Positions 12,236 to 25,898 are shown, counted from the stretch's first letter. The stretch is DNA of 64,000 nt from Anarhynchus alexandrinus (GCA_008711295.1 VUYV01000119.1:525159-589158); one strand, 5' to 3'. Numbers and translations: made by a program. Notes: a model not told the origin generated them from the sequence alone.

Positions 12236-14759
12236 ATGTTACAGATCATTATCTATTAGTCTTTCAGAATTGGACTACTCTCCTCAACTTCTGTTTCCTT
12301 CCCCCTTTGTGTTTTCACAACACTCACCTCTTTAAAGAGATGACCTTGTTCTTTCATTTAAAATAATTTCCTTTACTTTTACAGATTTTTCTCATTTTAA
12401 ATAGGAGTAGTCTGATCATAATATAAATTTGAGGAAACATGAGACTATATTTCATCTCAGATTTAAAATTTTAAGGTTTTTTTATATAATTTCATCTCTG
12501 TACCTATGTCTGCTTTCTGCTTTTAGCCTTGAAAATACATACTTTTGCATATCCACCTACCTGGACCTCCACACATACTTAAAATTCACAAGAGGCCTTT
12601 TTCTTTTAAACCCTGTTTTGTTGAGAGTTTTCACTAATTTCCTGGGAAGAGTAGCAGAATGTTTAAATAGACTGGAAATTTGTGTTTGTTTAAAAGTGGA
12701 TGAATCGCTGATTAAATCCTGAAAGGACCCTAATAAAGACTTACATTCTTTCCGTGTTACCTCAACTAGGATTGTTGGGTAACTGCAGCAAATTTTCTTT
12801 TGGACATCCTCTGTTGCAGTTTGGCAGTTCTGATATGTTTGGTTTGTGGTAAATGAGCTCACAGTCATTATTCACTGTCTGCAATACTTAAACGTTCAGG
12901 CCCTGTGTTAAAACGTATATCTATGGTGTCATTTGCCATATTTGATTTATGGCATGCATTTACAATTGGATCCCTAGATACCCCTTGAAGAATTCATTTA
13001 GTAGTAGGGTACAAGAAGGATGGAGAAAGGATGCTGTTCCTTTTTTCTGTCTTGACAATGATCTTGATCACAGAAACCTTGAGGTCAGAATGGCGAGCTC
13101 ACCTGACTCATCCAGGAATAAAAGGTCTTCAGACATCATGGATATCATGTAGCTGAGGGCAACCAGAACAACTTGCAAAGGATGGCAGTCTCATGTGCAA
13201 AATCCAATATATGCAAATCCAGGCAGAAAATAGCACTGGGGAAGCAGTAGCACTCAGATACAATATATAAATAAGAACAAAGGTGTTTGATTATTCTGTC
13301 TTTGACAGATGTAACCAAATTCGGTTGCTGTATTGTCATCCTCACCAATTGTAACTTTTGATTGGAGGAATCCTTTATCAACCGTGAGTGGCTGTTTTAT
13401 GGAAATTCATCCTAAATGTCATCTTCCTTTGGTAGAAGATTCCTGTCATGGATGCTTCTGTAAAATGGACACTGAATGTCTGTATTTCTGCTCGAGCTGA
13501 GGCATGAGCTTGAGGTCCCTGTTAGATGTGCTTTTTTATAGTCTCATACTTTTTATTACATGTGTCCTAGCTCTACATCCAGACTAATAGTCAGTTTGTG
13601 TTAGACAAAGCATACATCGTTATGGTAACCATCTATCTATTTGTAGGGTCAGTACAGCTGGAGTTCTTAGATCTGTTTGAGGTTTCGAGGCATCCTCTCA
13701 CCTTCTAGCATCAGCTGGTCCCGTCATATCTCAAAGCTGAGGCTGACGGTCACTATTTCAAAGAGAAAGATTCCTCTTGATTTAGAAAATTCTCATGCAA
13801 AATAGAAAATCTTTATGAGGAGTGGAATAGATTCTTTGTGGTCAACTCTGAGTTTCACTGAGTCTGTTATAGCTTCTGTGGCATTTCTGAAACTTTAATA
13901 GTTACCTCCATGAAGTTTATCTTGCCAGTGTGCTCATGTTGTAGTTCAGTAGCTGCCCTTTGCATGCTGTAATTTCAAACTTTTCTCTAGTAAATTCTTC
14001 ATTATTGCCTTTTTGCTCAAGCAAAATCAGACCCCTGCATTAGACATTACCTTCTAAAGTTTATAGGAATTTACTTTCAGAGTATTTATAGCAGTACAAC
14101 ATCTTGTAGAACTTCAAACTCTTCAAGTTAGACCAGTTTATGAATCCTATTATAGATACCAAGTGCAACGATAGGTTTCACTTCTGATGAATGCCATTAG
14201 GAGTAGTAATTGTCAAAACAACTGTGTTTGGTGAAAAAGTGGCATATTTCCAGGCTGCTTCTTGGAAAAATTAAGCTATGGGCATCTGATGAAAGTAAGT
14301 CAGAGAAACATCTGTTTCCCTGGACATGTGAGTTGGCAGAACTTCAAGAATGAGTAGAGGAAGCAAGACCTTAGCTAAATTATAACAAATGTTCATTTTG
14401 TAATCTGTTTTGAAAATTGCTGCTTGGGAATGATCTGCTTTTTTAGTTTATCTCAAATGAAAGAAAGATTGGGTAACATAAGCACAATTGTTTTATCTAG
14501 CAGCATAACAGCTACGAGCCCTCTTTCCCTCTGTGTGAGATTATTTCTAGGAAGAACTGACTGCAGGATAGCAAAATCAGTTTAGGATAGTGAGATACAA
14601 GTTTTCATCCTTCAATTCTGATAGGTGTACAACTATCACTGTTTGCCACAACCTATCCCAATCCACATCTAAATGTGTTGCAAACATCTTATGTTTTTTA
14701 CATGTTTCCAAGACAGTTTGGGTGTAGTCTTATCAGCATCTCTATTTCCAAAACTCTAA

Positions 14760-14773
14760 AAAAAAAAAAAAAT
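14760..14773. repeat. A tract
   Basis: An uninterrupted A run with no recognisable element attached. Confidence 0.8.
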
Positions 14774-16840
14774 TCTCCGAGGCTCTGGCTGTTTACCTGA
14801 GTGACTTCTTGGAATGTGGAACTCCACAATCCAGCCTTTTTAACCCCCAGTATCTGAAAAACAGGAGCTTCTGATTGATTACATGTACTTTTTCACAACT
14901 TCCTTTAACCTATAAGCACTGGACTTTTAAAGTAAACTTACTGAGCCCAGAATTCAGCAAAGCAAGCCACATGGATTTAAAAGAACTTCTTACCTACTCC
15001 TAAACATTTGCAAGTAACTCATATTTATGAATCGGCATGTCCTGTGACATATTCTCACCTAGTCTGCTCTCACTTGTAAGTCTGAGACTCTTGGATTTTT
15101 AGGTAAAGGAGAGCCTACTATTTACTTTTATTCCTACAGATACTTAAGCCCTGTCATGCTTATTTTAAAGTACCAGCATATCTTAATTCTAGTTTTCGCT
15201 TCCATTTTCCATATGTTCAGCTGGAAACTTCACAGCTATCTCTACAGAAAGCTCATTTCCCCATAGAAGTGTACCAGGAATTGAATCACGAGTGACTTCA
15301 GACTGCTTTGTTGGTGGATTCCTTACTGAAAGTCCTTTGATTCTGTCTAAAAACAAATCAAACCCATTTCCTAGTAAGGGAGCTTTAAATTTGTGGGCAT
15401 TAATAGAAATCAAGCTTTTCTTGGTAAAGAGAAACCATAAGTTACCAAGTCAGTGTTTAATCTCTACCTTATGCGGTAAGAATTGAGGCTCAAAGAGGAT
15501 AAGGTTTTTGCTGGTCATCAGTTCCTTGTTGAGATCAGCTCAGCTGGGGAAGGACACAGCAGCACATTTGGCTTCAATTCTTGTAGGAGTTTCAGTGGTG
15601 CAACTGAAGAAATGGTCACACAGGATAAAGCCAAACATTATTCTAGGTCAATGTCTTTTTTCTTTTGGTAAATCACGAATTACTGGAAAACAGTATAAAA
15701 TGTACAGCAAGCCTTGGGTGGCACTTTTCGGACAACTCCTTAGCCCTGGTGGGATGACTACTTCTGTAGAGATTAATAAGTATGACCAGAAGTCCTGATT
15801 CATCATTGTCTTAACATCAGTCTGTCTACTAGGTCTTTTGAGGGTGGTGCTTGCTAGGGCAGGATGAGGATTTACAAGGGTGAATGAGAATAGTGGGTAT
15901 AATTTAGTCACAACAAATGTTCAGTGGTCAGTGATAAGGAGATCTCACTAAAGAACATGTCTTATTTCCAAAGGAGAGTGAAAATGGTACTGCTCTCCAA
16001 TTTCAGATCTTCCCTATGTTAGGCAGGTGTTCTAGGCTTGAGGCATTTTGTGCCTCAAGTTCCTTCTTACTTGGATTGGTCACTCCAATACATGATGGTT
16101 TGGGAAAGAGGCAGAAAATAGACTTTTCCCCAAAAGGGAGTGCTCTGTAAAAATCCGTGGATGAGAAGCATAGTTGGGCAGATGACTGAAATATCAATCA
16201 GGATATATTGGGTGGATTTCAAACCTGCGTTAATATAAATATTATACAAGGTAATATGTTACGTAAATATTTTATAACATAGCAGTACATGGAGTTCACA
16301 TTCTTGAGAATACATGTTAGAGACTGTCGGTTCGTCTTTTGGAAATATCTGAGGAGGTAAAAGACAAATCTATCACTGAAATTTACTTGTGCAAAGTCAT
16401 AGAATATAGGGCTAAGAAAAAGGAAAACAATTCTAGAATTGCATCAGAAAAGGTATTTCCATTGAAATCAGGCAACACTAATATTACTATGTAAATAGTG
16501 ACTAGAACTTGTCAGATACTGCTGACAGTTTTGGCTATGCACTTGCGGAAAAAGTAAAATCAGTGTATGAAATTATTAAAAACCCGAAAGGCAGCCTTTT
16601 CTACTAACTGTTTTGCCATACAAGAAAAGTCAGAGAGCTGATTTACTTAGCCTAGTTACATAGGGATGGATGGAATATCAGAAGGTCAACAGAAGGAAGA
16701 AGAGTTGTGTAAACCTAAGGGCAATATTTGCATAAAATGAAACAGTAAAGACTGCTGAAGAATACATTTGGATTGGAAAGTAAAAGGGTTTTAACCTTCA
16801 GAGAACGTTCCAAAACTGTGCTGGAGGCAAGCAACTCGAT

Positions 16841-16902
16841 CACATTTCATAAAATGAAGACACATTTCATGAGCTAGATTTCATAAAAATGCATTTCATA
16901 AA
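16841..16902 (+). repeat. Short interspersed catttcat repeats
   Basis: The words cacatttcat, cacatttcat, gatttcata and gcatttcata occur within about 60 bases. Just downstream tttatgaa (16913-16920) is the inverse of ttcataaa, so the patch could fold back weakly. Confidence 0.6.
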
Positions 16903-17173
16903 CTAAAGATAGTTTATGAAAGAATTTGTATGACGTAGCTGTGTGTTGCAGTGAAGGAGTGAATTTGCTGACCTAGAGGTCCTTGTTCCTTTCTCTTACT
17001 TGCAATGCATGAAGGGAGATTTTTTTGATGTATTGGCATCCTTTGATACTACCGAGTGTGAGATTTTTACTGGTTTGGAATCCTTTCTGAACCATTTCTA
17101 TTGTTTTTTTTCTGTAAGAATCCAAAAGATAGTTGCAAGCACTTTTTCTCATGCCAAAAAAGTATGAGGTTTC

Positions 17174-17199
17174 TTTTTTTCTTTTTTTTTTTTTTTTAG
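17174..17199. repeat. T-rich tract
   Basis: A near-homopolymeric T stretch broken by single C. Confidence 0.75.
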
Positions 17200-20100
17200 T
17201 CCTATGCCATGCATGTGATTGAGTTAGTAATGACTTAGATAATTTGGAAGGTATTCAAAGAATTACGACATTACCATGCATGTTCATCAGGTGTAACCCA
17301 GTTAGGACAGTATGCCGAGTTGTGCTGTGTCTATGTGAATTTGAGATTCAATCAGAGTTAGCTGGCCATGATTTAATCCAGATATAACAGTAGTAATACT
17401 TTTGCCATCTTTTGCGTAGTAGAAATATAGTTTGAGAATACAGGATAACTTCCCATTAGAAGTAAAAAGCAGTACCAAAAAAATAATTTTAAGTAGTGTT
17501 TTTAAATTTCAAAAAGTAACAAGTTTCCTTGAACAAGTACAGCAAGCACATAAACAAGTTCCTTTGCAAAAACCTCTGTAAGTCATTGCCTCCCCCACCT
17601 TGGAGTAGCTGCCTTTCCTTTCAAAGCTAAAATGGCACATTTAACTGCTTTAACTTATTATGCTTCTATTTTCTGCCCTACATTTTTGCATTTACAAATC
17701 AAAACATCCAGGCCAACGCTTCTTTTGGAGGCATGCAAGATTTCTAAATGATGGCCTAGATTTTAACCCTTCTCTTTTTCAAATGTCTGTCTTTCTGGCA
17801 AGGGATTTTAAGAGCAGTGTAATTCTTAATGGTCTTCTAGATGCAAAAGTATAGTTTAGTCTTTGAAGTTCTATTTTAGGTGCATACAGGCACCTAAGGT
17901 AAGTGAATCACAGTATGCCCCTTATTAGCACACACTGATATGATATAATTTAATGATTGTATAGTGTTGATAGGTTGTGGCCTCACTTTTGTCATAATCC
18001 CAATGTGCTGAGCACCATACAAACAATTTTTCATCTTTTTCTTGAAGAAACCATAATCAATGATAGAGATATGAGAGTGCATGAAACAACTGGCTAGACA
18101 CAGTTGAAATAATATTGAGATATTCCATAGATAAGATTTTTTTTTACAACAAACAGAAAGGAAGAGAGCAGATATGTCTGTAGTTTTAAATAAAACCAAA
18201 TAGCCTGGACTGGCCTATGTTCATACTGCTTAAGATTAGCACCTGCTAGAGCAGATAGTCTTCATTCATCCTACATAGCACTTAGTCCACCTCCTCCCTG
18301 AAGCCTGTACAGTTCCTGTTTCACCTTAAGATATCATTACTGTTTTGTCTGTTTACTTCAAGTTGTTTGGAATAACAGGAGGGCCACCCACTAGAATGAT
18401 GTGTTCTGCGTGCTGGGGTATGGCGTGAAAAACACCTGCAGAACTTTCTTGGGTAGCATTCAGGAGATTTTAAGTTGATTCAGTCTCATCAATGTGTCTT
18501 CAGTGAACTGTCCTTTGGACTATGCTTCTACATTTTCTGGATGGAAATTAGAGTGAGCCGAAAAACCGAGTGGAGGCCAAGCTAATGATTTGAGTGCTGT
18601 AGGCAGTCAGGACCCAGGGCTCAGGCATGTTGCCTGGTCCCCTCTTGTTTGTCATCTCCTTGACTTTGGACCCTGAAGACCCGTGGAATTTCGAGGTTAC
18701 CTGAAATCTGGCTTAGTTTGCCTAATATGCTGTCCAAAAGCTGCAACAACTTCAAAGTTGTTCCCAAATGCATCAGGTCTCTCAGTCTCAGCAGAAAGGT
18801 CCATTAGAGGGGTGGGAGATACAGTTGGGGTCACCAGCAGTTTCAGCCAGCTGATTTGAATCATCTGTTGCATGTCTATAAAAGTTTTCATTTTCTGTAA
18901 AGCAGCCAGAGACTAGCGTCGACAGATTTTTTTGTTGTTTTTTTGGTGGTTCTTTTTTTTTAATATCTTTTCTCTGAGTATTGGCAAGAGATTTATTTAT
19001 AACTTGTGGAAATTAGCATTCTCTGGGAATCCATTTGAACTCCCTTGTAGGTGTTTTAGTGCATAAATGGGCACAGAGAATGTGAACGCTTTGTAATACA
19101 GATAAATACAACTAAGATGAAGATGGTATGTATTTATCATTGCTCATGAACAGAGACAGTTTAGATTGTTTTATGAGGTATAAAAACTATGCCTAAATGT
19201 CCCAAATAAAAAACCCAGTGGATTGAAGTTAGTCTCAATCTTTTCTCACCAAATTCTTGGTGGCGTGGAGTGTCTAAGAAACCTATTTATTTCACCTAAA
19301 GCCATTTGGAACTAGAAATCATGCCTGGACCACAGCTGACTCAAAGATACTGAATTTGTGCTCTGCTCCATTTATTGAATAGTTTATTCATTCAGGAAGG
19401 GACGTACAGCTAGTAGACACTTAAAATCTGTGTGTTCAGCTTTGAAATCCTAGCTAGTTGGTTCCAGGTCATTAACGTCATATGGAAAAGTTCAGGAAGA
19501 CCTGTGATGCAAAATTTGATTGGAGATGTTAAACACTCACTTCTAGTATTTTATCATTTTAGAGAAGCTTCTTAAAGTCATGAATGCTCACTCCTAATCC
19601 ATACCTGAGGGGCGTTCTACACTTATCTCTTAACAATAAAGATCTGAACACGTAACAGTAATAAAATACTACAGCGTATGTTCCAGCAGGGTAGATTAAA
19701 GAATAAAGCTAAATTTTGAATACTACAATGGAGGCAATTTTGGTCTTTCAGCTTATAGTTTGCCAAAAACTTTTTGCTTTCATGAACAGCAAAGGGTTAG
19801 GTGTAATAAAAAGGCTTATTAAAAGCATGAATATCCACTGAAACCTTGATCCAAGCTTGTTTGTCTGGATCTCTAAACAGAGGCCCCAACATTTATGTCT
19901 TCCCATGCCACACACCCGTATTAAACATTAGCTCAGGATAAGTTATTTCCTTCCTTCACAGATGGTAGAACACACCAAAGGAGGCAAGAATAGAGTTCAG
20001 GTCTTTCCATCTTATAGATGCAAGGTCTAGTACTCATGACTTTCATGTCTAATAGTCATGGCTTTCGTTTGTGGTGCTTCTAAGCACCAGACACCAACCT

Positions 20101-20242
20101 AACAGTGGAATTTGCTAGAAATTTCACATTCTTAATATAAGAATCTCTGAAATTAAGTGTGTTTCCCTGATGCTGCAAGAAGTAAAATCCCAGACCGTGT
20201 GCCAGTTTGACACAAAGAGAAACAGTTCTTCCTGATCCTAAA

Positions 20243-20280
20243 CAGACCTGTCAGATCTTTGCAGACCTGTCAGATCTTTG
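20243..20280 (+). repeat. 19-bp exact tandem duplication
   Basis: The unit cagacctgtcagatctttg occurs twice head to tail without mismatch (20243-20261 and 20262-20280). Perfect identity suggests a recent slippage event. Confidence 0.95.
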
Positions 20281-21075
20281 CATACTGAAAGATATTTCCT
20301 CCCCGCTGATAAGAAGAGCAAAGCAATTTTGAATAGAATGGGTAAGCTTAGATATGGACTGTAGGGATGAGAAAATAGTTGCTTCCATTCTTCCTGCCCA
20401 ACAGGATATCAGCGTTATTAACAATACAGTGTTGTTTATGCTGCAATTTTATTATGCATCTCATGGTATTTGGTGGTCTTCACAAGAATCTTAATTTAAG
20501 GTGTCTGATTGACATCCTCAGTCCCAATCCAGTCTTAAATCTATTTTTTCCTTCTTTTTAAGTAAGGTTTGTCTAGTTCTGATGCCGTGAAAACTTGGAA
20601 ACACGATGCATTTTTCACTCCAGTTTTTGAAAAATGTATAAGAGATGTTTATATTACTTTGCAATTTTAATAGAATTTTGAATCTTCAGTAATCTCATGA
20701 TTTTTTAAGACTTTGAAATTGGAATATTTATATTTAATAATATAGTGGTATCAATAAGAGTTTAAGCAGTTGCCCAGATTTTTTTAAATGATGGTATCGT
20801 ATTAATATTCATATTGAGACTGCTGTTAAAAACATACTAGAAATATAATATTTCCATAAAGAACTTTTCCCTTCAAGAATAAATAGCAAGCTTTTTCCAT
20901 ATAACATGATTTGTTTGTGCTTTCACAAATGCAGAAAATTTTGGATAAAATTAATCGTGTCAGCTAATTTGATGATTGCATTACAGTAGTTTCATTAATT
21001 TCCATTTTTTCCATTTTAAGTAAATCTGATGAAATAGCGTATCTGAAGTACATCGAATACAAAGGTTGATTTTGA

Positions 21076-21090
21076 TTTTTCTCATTTTAG
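21076..21090 (+). promoter_or_regulatory. NBEA: Splice acceptor of exon B
   Basis: A long T-rich tract (tttttctcattttag) ends at the AG directly before the base that completes the split arginine codon. Confidence 0.88.
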
Positions 21091-21199
21091 ATTATTATGT
21101 CATGCAATGAAAGACCATATAGTGCGTGTTGCAAATGAAGCAGAATTTATTTTGAACCGACAAAGAGCTGAAGATGTCCACAAGCATGCTGAGTTTGAG
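21091..21199 (+). CDS. NBEA: NBEA internal exon B (109 nt)
   Basis: The first base (A) completes the arginine codon left open by exon A. The exon then encodes 36 residues beginning [19 protein letters not shown] and ending HKHAEFE exactly on a codon boundary, so the outgoing intron is phase 0. The acceptor is ...tctcattttag and the donor is a strong gtaagc. The stretch is charged and helix-like ([15 protein letters not shown]) and continues the conserved segment before PH-BEACH. The C and A of LLCHAMKD, and HKHAEFE, fit NBEA; from memory LRBA has S and T at the first two positions and HRHAEFE. The exon lies in the middle of AT-rich intron and stands out by its regular codon structure. No frameshift or stop is present. 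Confidence 0.95.
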
Positions 21200-21205
21200 G
21201 TAAGC
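21200..21205 (+). promoter_or_regulatory. NBEA: Splice donor of exon B
   Basis: GAG followed by gtaagc is a strong consensus donor. Confidence 0.88.
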
Positions 21206-24200
21206 CTGAGAGTTGGTGCCTTTCTGCTTCTCTGTTTTCACTCAGTTGTCACCTAGACTGTAACCCCATACAATAAAGATTTTTTTTTCATCCAAGAAAG
21301 AAATTTACATTGAAGGCATTTCAAAACTAGTTTTTAAAAGCTTTGGTAAATGTCAAACACAAGGAACGGGTTTAATTTCTCATCTCCTCACTGAAATTCA
21401 TGAAAACATTTACAGCTTGAAGAAATCCCTTAATCAGAATGTCTAAACTGATATGGCAGACCCTTTAGCTTCACAAAGAACTTTTCTGATTTAATGTAAA
21501 TCATAATGCAAATCACATTAGGAATTACTTTTGTTGGATTTTATCAACAGTATATATGAGTTCAGTAAGAAAGAAAAGCAATTAATACACTTAAGGCACT
21601 TCATGAAAAATAAGAAATAGAAATGTTTTATTAAACAGAATTAGTATTTTACTGTAATCATGTTAGAACACTTTGCATTTTGGAGCACTTTAGAACATTT
21701 ACTTGCTATAATTAATATAATGAAATATGATATTACATATCTTTCCTGCTAGTCAGGAATTGTTAACTATTAACAGTAAGTTTGTTTAAAATGTCTATTC
21801 TTTTTACGTATTGGAAGAAGTAACACGGCAGCTGGATCCCATAACTCTTTAATGTCTATAATGCTTACTCCTAAAAGGAGTCAACATTCAATTGCTTTTT
21901 TCATCAGTGTTGCAGTATACAATTTAAATTACATTGCTTGAAAATGATCCAAATAAACAAAAAAGCTATTTTTAAAACGTGTTTAGTTTAACAGGGTTTT
22001 TATTATTTCTTCAGGATTAATTTTGTTCCTATTCTAAAATTTTTTTGTTCAAAAATGGAGTAAAGTTAAAAATTAATTTTTGACATGATTTTATCAAATA
22101 CGGTTTCGCATTTTTGTGGTTTTTTATGCATTTCAGCACCATTGTTTTTTACTATTTCCAAACCTGTCTGTGCTTGCGTACATTTGTGTATGTGTAAGTA
22201 TATATACACAAACATACATTTCCACATGTTTGATGCTTAAGCGATCTAACATTAGGATTAAGATAGACTGACTATAGTATTGATGATAATAAATAGCTAT
22301 ATCAATTTATTCATCTGTCAGAAAATGTCAACAAGCACCTGGAGGCTAGAAATAGGATCCAGTAATCTTAGTTTTGATGAGGTTTTTATCTCCTTGAAAC
22401 AGCTCTCTCAAACGTGCACTTTGATGTACTCGTTCTTGTGCTCCTTGACCTAGCTGAAAAGTGTGAGACACAGAGATATCTGTTGTCATTTCGAATACAC
22501 GTAACCTTTACTTCATTTTGTCAGAGCAGACAGCAGACACTTGTCATGTGGGATTGCAACAACTTTATTACCAAGCATCTACTGGATATTTTGAACTTAG
22601 ATAAAATCACATTTACAATTAAGTGTGTGTCAGAGTGAAGTTTCATATTGCCTCAACAATAAATAACATTTGATATTTATCAGAGCATCGTGCAGTAACC
22701 TAAGATGACAATGGAAGATTGAGTTATCTGCTCTTTGAAGAATACATTGAGGTATAAGATCTGTCAGAACTCTAGACAAAATGAGAATATTCAATTAACT
22801 TCCAGCTTCTGTTAGCAAATAGGATTTAGAATATTAACTAAAGTCCCTAAAGGAATAGCCTTAAGTCAGTCTTATTGTCTGGTAAAGAAACCAACACATT
22901 TTTCATATATGAAAATTTTCATTATATTTGTCACATGAAAAACTCGGCTACATGTTTTAGATGAGTAAGATAAAACCTGCAAGTCATAAAAGAAAATTAT
23001 GAAATGTAGCCTGTGTTAAATATGAAACTCAGATGGACTTAAATAAGGTGATGGTTAAAGTCTGAAAGAATGTTTTATGTATTGTCTTTAATAATGGTAG
23101 GTATATAACTGAACATTTTATTATTCATCCTACTTGAAAGTAGTAGGGACAAAGAGATTTCTGGTAGTTTTCTGTTGCATAATTGTAAATCTGTCATTTT
23201 CTTTTAATAAGCTGTATTGGTATATGTTCTGGGTTTTAGTACATGTTAATCATTGCTCTCAGCCAGAGAAGTGAGTGGCTATTTTATTTTTACCTTTTAA
23301 ACTGTAATTGAATCATTATGGGTGAAGTGATTTGGGCCAAGCTGCACCAAGTTACGGTGTCACCTGCGTAGTGGGGAGGCCATGGACCAGCATCTACATT
23401 TTATCCTGTGACTCCAGTTGCAGTCAGGGCCAGGGAGATTCCTCCCGGAATGGGTGCTTCACAGTTAACTCTCGTTTTGTTAACCTTTGTAATTCTTCAG
23501 GAAGAAAAATGAAAATTTAATTTTACTGTCCAATGAGCTGGTGAAATATTAACCTCATTACTAAGGCAGATCATTGTACTAATTGGTGCTTCCCTGTACA
23601 AGAAGATAAATTGAAAAATGAATTAACCCTTTATGAATTAGTGTAATGATTGTTCTTTTCCAGATAGATTACTTGAAATAATGGCAGTAACACAGTGGAA
23701 AGACCATTGTGAAAATCTTACTGAATGCTAATGTGATCTGTAGTAAAAAGGTAGCGTGCAGAAATACAAAGAATAAACTACAATTTAGCATGAGGTTAAC
23801 TTAATTTTAATTGCTCTTTTGAATGTTAGAAAATAGTTCTGTTCAGCATTGTGTTACAGCACTGAGCGTTGGTTAAATGTTCTAAAATGGTGCACAATAA
23901 CTGTGTGTGCAAAAATGCCTCTTAAAAGGTGATTTTAAAACGAGCTGTTTTGAGAATAATCTAGTCTTTTTGATTTATACCTAGAAAATGATACTTACAA
24001 TGGCTTTGTTTTAATTAGCATGGCTACATTTGCTTTGTTTAGACATTTTGAAAGGATCTTTACTGGGAGGAGAAATTGAATTTGAACTTAACATGATTTT
24101 GAGAAAAGAAATGGAAAAACTATATTGTGTTTATTATATGTAAAGAAAGGATTTATCAAAATGAAAATACACTATAGAGTTTTGACAGTTTTAGAAACAA

Positions 24201-24839
24201 ATTTGCATGAAGATCAATAACCACAGCATTTATTTTAAAGGTAGTTATCTCTTAAAGGAAACATGATGAAAACATTAGATCTTTTTCAGTTTAAAAGATG
24301 AGCGATTTTTTAACTATTATGTTTTTTTAGAAGTGGTAGTATGTTATGAAAATTTTTCATGTTGTGATATGAAATAGAAAATATACTCCTTGATTTCGTA
24401 GTTAAAGGAGTTTCTCTTTACCATCCATAAAAATAAAATTGTCAAATAGCTTTTTAATTGTAGGGTTTATTGCAATTTAAAAATCAAAAACAGGGTACAT
24501 AATTTTTTCCTGCATATTATGTTATGTATGTTATACCTTAGAACACAAGAAACTTTTACAAATTGAGACCAACTTCTAGGGCATATCCATGGTCACACAT
24601 ATACACACAGAGCTGTATAGCTAAATGTTTTTAATTGCAATTCTGTTGTCTTTGCCCTTGAAATTTCAATTTTTACATGTTCTAACGGAGTGCTTTTTCA
24701 TGGATAATATATAGTAGTAGAACCATTTCAATTGAATGGTGTATCCTATTCCTCTTAAAAGTATTTTAAAGAGTTCTTGTCGTATTGAAAGAGTTTTAGT
24801 AAATAATCATTTTAAGGCCTATCTTTTATGAAGTAGATG

Positions 24840-24854
24840 TACTTTCATTCCTAG
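24840..24854 (+). promoter_or_regulatory. NBEA: Splice acceptor of exon C
   Basis: The run tactttcattcctag precedes the serine codon TCG that opens exon C. Confidence 0.86.
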
Positions 24855-25021
24855 TCGCAGTGTGCTCAGTATGCTGCTGACAGAAGAGAGGAGGAGAAGA
24901 TGTGTGATCATCTTATCAGTGCTGCTAAGCATCGAGATCACGTTACAGCCAATCAGCTGAAACAGAAGATACTCAACATACTAACAAATAAGCATGGTGC
25001 CTGGGGAGCTGTTTCTCACAG
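24855..25021 (+). CDS. NBEA: NBEA internal exon C (167 nt)
   Basis: The exon opens in phase 0 after ...cattcctag with [17 protein letters not shown] and runs for 55 codons to [10 protein letters not shown]. It leaves two bases (AG) of a split codon before the donor gtaagc, so the outgoing intron is phase 2. It joins exon B without a stop. The segment [18 protein letters not shown] matches NBEA; LRBA, as I remember it, differs at several of these positions (IRAAKYRDHVTATQLIQK), which is the best evidence for NBEA over LRBA. The next NBEA exon should start with a serine-completing C and then QLHDFWRLDYWEDD, just before the PH domain. I found no such sequence in the remaining 39 kb. Confidence 0.95.
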
Positions 25022-25027
25022 GTAAGC
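25022..25027 (+). promoter_or_regulatory. NBEA: Splice donor of exon C
   Basis: CACAG followed by gtaagc is a strong consensus donor leaving phase 2. Confidence 0.88.
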
Positions 25028-25898
25028 TGCAAATATAAAATGCGCGGGTTTTAAATGTTACTTTCAAGGTTTAAGAAAAGCACTCATTGTATAACTGAAA
25101 TATGAATGTATTGGGTAAAATGTATTTTCTGTTAGTCTTTTCTTCAGCTGGGTCTTGAGAAGACCTCTTTGCTAAAGAGTCACGGGTCAAACTCCTTTAT
25201 AGACTGCAAACGTAGTATTTTACTGTATTTTAAGTAAATTGTAATGGGTATTTGTTGATTATAATGCAGTTTTACTGTTAGTAATCAGTAGGTTTTGAGG
25301 CTTCTACCATTATTAGAATCTGAGTGAAGTGTTCTGAATGAGATATGGAGAGATGTAGAGATTTCCATATAGACTTCGACAGAGGAAATAAAGAAGAGAG
25401 AGTCAAAAAAGCTTGTCTAGCGCTGTAAAGTCAGTATTAGGGTAACCAGCAGAACCAGATCACTTGAGTCGCTGTCTAATGCTTTCTTCTGTTTATAGAT
25501 TTTTCTGTGCAAGTAATGAACTGGTAAGATCCACTGGTAAATCTTAACTCTCCTACAACAAAACAGTAGTCAGTGCCAACCATGAACAGTCCAACTCTGT
25601 ATGCTTAAAGCAAAACTTACATTGTACTTAAATGTACTATGTGCGAAGCTGAACATAACCAAAGTGCAGCTCAGTTCTATAGGTAGCCCTGTTAAAAAAA
25701 TGATAAAATAAAAAAGCATGATCCAAAATACATAATTCTTACTTTATGCAAATGATAATATAGTATTTGACGTTTTAACCAGAGCTCTGTTGAATACTGG
25801 TTTTTAAAGTTCATTCTATTCAACATAGGGGTGAAATTAAACGTTTTCGTATATCATGCAAAAAACCAGAGCCTTGCTCTTCTGAATCACAAAAATAG

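Larger units (their letters stand above)
7672..21090 (+). other. NBEA: NBEA intron between exons A and B (13.4 kb)
   Basis: A phase 2 intron bounded by gtaatt and ...ttttag. The main content is an old CR1 LINE at about 10385-12235. A 19-bp exact tandem duplication lies at 20243-20280. A patch at 9290-9560 is rich in ATTA and ATAA motifs and may be conserved non-coding DNA. The region 12240-20240 is otherwise unremarkable AT-rich sequence in which I recognise no gene. Confidence 0.85.
21200..24854 (+). other. NBEA: NBEA intron between exons B and C (3.7 kb)
   Basis: A phase 0 intron, gtaagc to ...cattcctag. I recognise no repeat family in it. It is AT-rich, with ATTA-containing stretches, especially 23600-24480, that resemble conserved intronic non-coding sequence. 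No coding potential is evident. Confidence 0.85.
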
